Shown: one piece after another, positions 61,201 to 64,000 of the stretch | Numbering within the stretch: the first letter of the stretch is position 1 | Layout: every line of letters starts with the position of its first letter | Source: Sphingobacteriales bacterium | GTDB lineage: Bacteria; Bacteroidota; Bacteroidia; Chitinophagales; UBA2359 | Reading direction: 5' to 3' | Assembly: GCA_016718845.1 (NCBI GenBank) | Contig: JADKCK010000016.1 | Span: 1 to 64,000, forward strand | Length of the DNA stretch: 64,000 bases | The notes under the pieces: model-generated | What the model was told of the DNA's origin: nothing | Databases searched by the model: none | Seen by the model: the letters and a program-made list of their open reading frames with translations, nothing else | Translations under genes and position numbers: made by a program

Positions 61201-64000
61201 CAGCAGCCGGAGCAGTTGGTTGGGCATTAACCGTAACACTTGTTGATGAAGAAACACACGTATTGTCGGCGGTGCTGTACCAAATAATGGTATGCGGGCC
61301 GCCGCAACACCCACAAAAGTGCCTGATGCTTGATAACTTCCACCATCAATGTTGTATTCAACGGCTCCTGTTGGGGCAGTTACCACAACAGTACCTGTTG
61401 CTATGGCACATGTAGGCTGAATGGTAGTACTTGCTGTTGCAGCAGCCGGAGGCGTGGGTTGGGCATCTACGCTAACACTTGTTGATGATGAAACACAAGT
61501 ATTGTCGGTAGTGCTGCGTACCAAAATGGTGTGCGAGCCTGCCGAAACACCCGCAAAAGTGCCTGATGCTTGATAACTTCCACCATCAATGTTGTATTCA
61601 ACGGCTCCTGTTGGGCCTGTTACCACAACAGTACCTGTTGCTTCGCCAAGTGGGCTATATGGTGGTACTTGCTGTTGCAGTGACCGGAGGCGTTGGTTGA
61701 GCATTAACGCTAACACTTGTTGATGAAGAAACCAAGTATTGTCGGTAGTCGCGTACCAAATGGTGTGCGAACCCGCCGCAACACCCGTAAGGTGTCTGAT
61801 GCTTGATAAGTTCCGCCATCAATGTTGTATTCAACAGCTCCTGTTGGGGCGGTTACTACCACAGTACCTGTTGCCAAAGCACAAGTAGGTTGTATGGTGG
61901 TACTTGCCGTTGCAGCAGCAGGGGCAGTTGGCTGGGCATTAACAGTAACACTTGTTCCCGAAGAAACACAAGTATTATCGGCGGTGCTGCGTACCAAAAT
62001 GGTGTGCGAACCTGCCGCAATACCCGCAAATGTTGCCGATGCTTGATAACTTCCATCAATATTGTATTCAACAGCTCCGGTTGGGGCTGTTACCACAATA
62101 GTACCTGTTGCTGTGGCACATGTAGGCTGAATGGTAGTACTTGCTGTTGCAGCAGCCGGAGGCGTGGGTTGGGCATCTACGCTAACACTTGTTGATGATG
62201 AAACACAAGTATTGTCGGTAGTGCTGCGTACCAAAATGGTGTGCGAGCCTGCCGAAACACCCGCAAAAGTGCCTGATGCTTGATAACTTCCACCATCGAT
62301 GTTGTATTCAACAGCTCCGGTTGGGGCTGTTACCACAATAGTACCTGTTGCCAAAGCACAAGTAGGTTGTATGGTGGTGCTTGCCGTTGCAGCAGCCGGA
62401 GGCGTGGGTTGGGCATTAACCGTAACACTTGTTTCCGAAGAAACACACGTATTATCGGCGGTGCTGCGTACCAAAATGGTGTGCGAGCCTGCCGAAACAC
62501 CCGCAAAAGTACCTGATGCTTGATAAGTTCCGCCATCAATGTTGTATTCAACAGCTCCGGTTGGGGCTGTTACCACAGTAGTACCTGTTGCCAATGCACA
62601 GGTAGGTTGTATGGTGGTGCTTGCCGTTGCAGCGACCGGAGGCGTGGGTTGGGCATTAACCGTAACACTTGTTCCCGAAGAAACACACGTATTATCGGCG
62701 GTGCTGCGTACCAAAATGGTGTGCGAGCCTGCCGAAACACCCGCAAATGTTGCCGATGCTTGATAGACTCCACCATCAATATTGTATTCAACAGCTCGGT
62801 TGGGGCCATTTACCACAATAGTACCTGCTGCCAATGCACAGGTAGGTTGTATGGTGGTGCTTGCCGTTCCAGCGACCGGAGGCGTGGGTTGGGCATTAAC
62901 TGTTAAAGATGTAGGTAATGATGTACAACCATTAACAGTAGTTATTACATCATAGACACCTGCTGCCAAACCTGCAAAGGTAGTTGTAGCTTGTGTTACA
63001 CCCGCAACTACTGGCGATGTGCCCGTTACGGTGTAAGTAATGCCCGCACCTGTGGCAGGGGCAGTAACGGTAATCGTGCCTGTTGCCACAGAGCAAGTAG
63101 GTTGGGTTGTTACAGTAGCTGTTGGAGCAGATGGTATTGGATTGATGGTAATAGTGTGGGTGCCAAAACAATTTGAAGGCGAAGGTTCGTTATATTTAAT
63201 AACTACGGTTGTGGCACTAACTACGGTTGCTGGTGGTGTATAAACACCTGTTGCCGCTACAATACTACCGCCACCTGAAGCAGGTGAATCTATTGTCCAA
63301 GTACCACCAGTTACACCACCTGTTTGCGTAAAGCTGATATTTGCACTTCCTGCACAAACTGCGGCAGTAGTTGGTGCTACCATAATGGTAGGGCAACCAC
63401 AAGTAACGTTAGTAAGTGTTACGGTTCTGTCTATATAACAACCCGAATTGCTACTACTAAAAATACGCACCGTATATTGTTGCGAAACAACAGGATTAGC
63501 TAAGTTGCTAACAATAATGCCGCCCGCAGGTATTAAAGTAGAGCCGCTAGCATAAGTAGCCGAGCCACTATAGGTTGCACCTGTTGTGTAGTCGTATTTA
63601 TCGGTGCCTAATGCAAAACCACTAATAGTAATTTTGCCGTCAGTATTAGCTGTACTACCCGAGCAGGTTACATTGGTAGCTGCTGCGGTAGCGGTAGGTG
63701 CTGCATTTACAGTTACTTGTACATTGTCGGTTCCAATACAGGTTTTGGTATCCGTAACCGTAACTACGTAAGTAGTAGTTGAAGGTAGGGGTAGCCAGTA
63801 GGAGTGGCGGTGCTAGCACCAGTTAGTGTTCCTGCGGGTGTCCAAGTAACTTAACACACCTGTACCACCGCTACCACGCGCCGATAAAGTGGCACTTCGC
63901 GCCGTTCCAAATGGCAACATCGCTGCCTGCATTAACGGTTGGTAATGGATCGATAGTAACCGTAGCTGTTTGAGTACAACCATTGTTGTTTTTATAAGTA
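58285..64000 (-). CDS. Giant secreted repeat protein 2 (SprB-like repeats), partial, several frameshifts
   Basis: Runs off the window, so the N-terminus is missing. The visible upstream part (64000-62900) has PKD/Ig-like units with NAGSDVAI and the VTCGCPTIMVAPTTAAVCAG region. Fifteen repeats of about 80 residues follow (ASTTIQPTCALATGTVVVTA, then EYNIDGGTYQASGTFAGVSA, then HTILVRSTADNTCVSS), resembling SprB-type repeats of gliding adhesins. The C-terminal module (59170-58285) begins near DPCTCNNDAAMNGLNSGTF and ends INVQDCCAPNQGTW after a slip near 58345. It is homologous to the end of giant protein 1. Frame slips occur in many repeats. Probably a surface adhesin. Confidence 0.75.
59290..62900 (-). 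repeat. Fifteen tandem ~240-bp repeats in giant gene 2
   Basis: The phrase GTTGTATTCAAC (plus strand) recurs at about 59450, 59690, 59920, 60160, 60400, 60640, 60880, 61110, 61350, 61590, 61820, 62060, 62300, 62540 and 62780. Intervals of 230-241 bp mark units, and those not divisible by three match frame breaks. Variants fall into a few classes that alternate, as expected from unequal exchange. Confidence 0.85.

Noticed and set aside
58842..62906. Many plus-strand ORFs opposite giant gene 2
   Set aside because: Shadows of the tandem repeat on the other strand; they repeat with the same 240-bp period.
1..64000. tRNA or rRNA genes
   Set aside because: No cloverleaf with the conserved T-loop and no rRNA signature was recognised on reading; a covariance-model scan would be decisive.

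Overview
The window comes from a member of the Bacteroidota, probably a gliding or surface-associated environmental lineage related to Saprospiria/Chitinophagia. The evidence is secreted proteins with type IX secretion (T9SS) C-terminal sorting domains, a gingipain-family (C25) protease, GEVED and SprB-like repeat proteins, CoaX-type pantothenate kinase, class II LysS, several TAnnTTTG promoter elements (one with TTTG exactly 19 bp upstream), and AT-rich spacers. No rRNA or tRNA gene was seen. Many otherwise ordinary genes carry single-base frameshifts, concentrated at 1-6.3 kb and 45-64 kb. This looks more like indel-prone long-read assembly than real decay, but it cannot be settled from the sequence alone.

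Layout. 0-6.3 kb: a minus-strand pair (MacB/FtsX-type permease, then S41 C-terminal processing peptidase), divergent from a queA copy that lacks about 80 central codons, a TPR fragment, and a Dpp/Opp-type ABC permease. 6.4-11.1 kb: a small membrane protein, lysS, a sodium:solute symporter and a LOG-family phosphoribohydrolase. 11.1-12.1 kb: two terminators and a helically phased array of 15 dyad repeats. 12.1-18.2 kb: three T9SS cargo genes, led by an M43-like metalloprotease whose 5' end contains a G8 tract. 18.2-24.2 kb: a MITE-like element, a beta-barrel protein with a proline-rich tail, coaX overlapping an outer-membrane-protein gene, an orphan TaqI-like DNA methyltransferase, and a second MITE-like element with a 7-bp target duplication. 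24.4-27.8 kb: mfd. 28.5-34.2 kb: a subtilisin-like protease with many FnIII and GEVED modules. 34.3-36.8 kb: an extremely acidic protein, an MFS transporter and a small lipoprotein. 37.6-41.2 kb: a C25 protease with a T9SS tail. 41.9-49.9 kb: a type I restriction-modification operon (hsdM, hsdS, hsdR) interrupted between hsdM and hsdS by an IS200-like Y1 transposase gene and an array of 24 hairpin repeats. 50.7-51.8 kb: a sensor histidine kinase. 51.9-64 kb: two tandem minus-strand giant repeat proteins with a shared C-terminal module, separated by a duplicated copy of the kinase 3' end and its terminator.

The most unusual parts are: (i) the Y1 transposase plus palindromic array inside a type I R-M operon, which resembles a REP/RAYT unit; (ii) two families of short non-coding elements with terminal inverted repeats, one supplying the last codons of the MFS gene and one lying next to both DNA methyltransferase loci; (iii) the 21/22-bp phased dyad array at 11.4 kb; and (iv) the duplicated adhesin block carrying a piece of the kinase gene.
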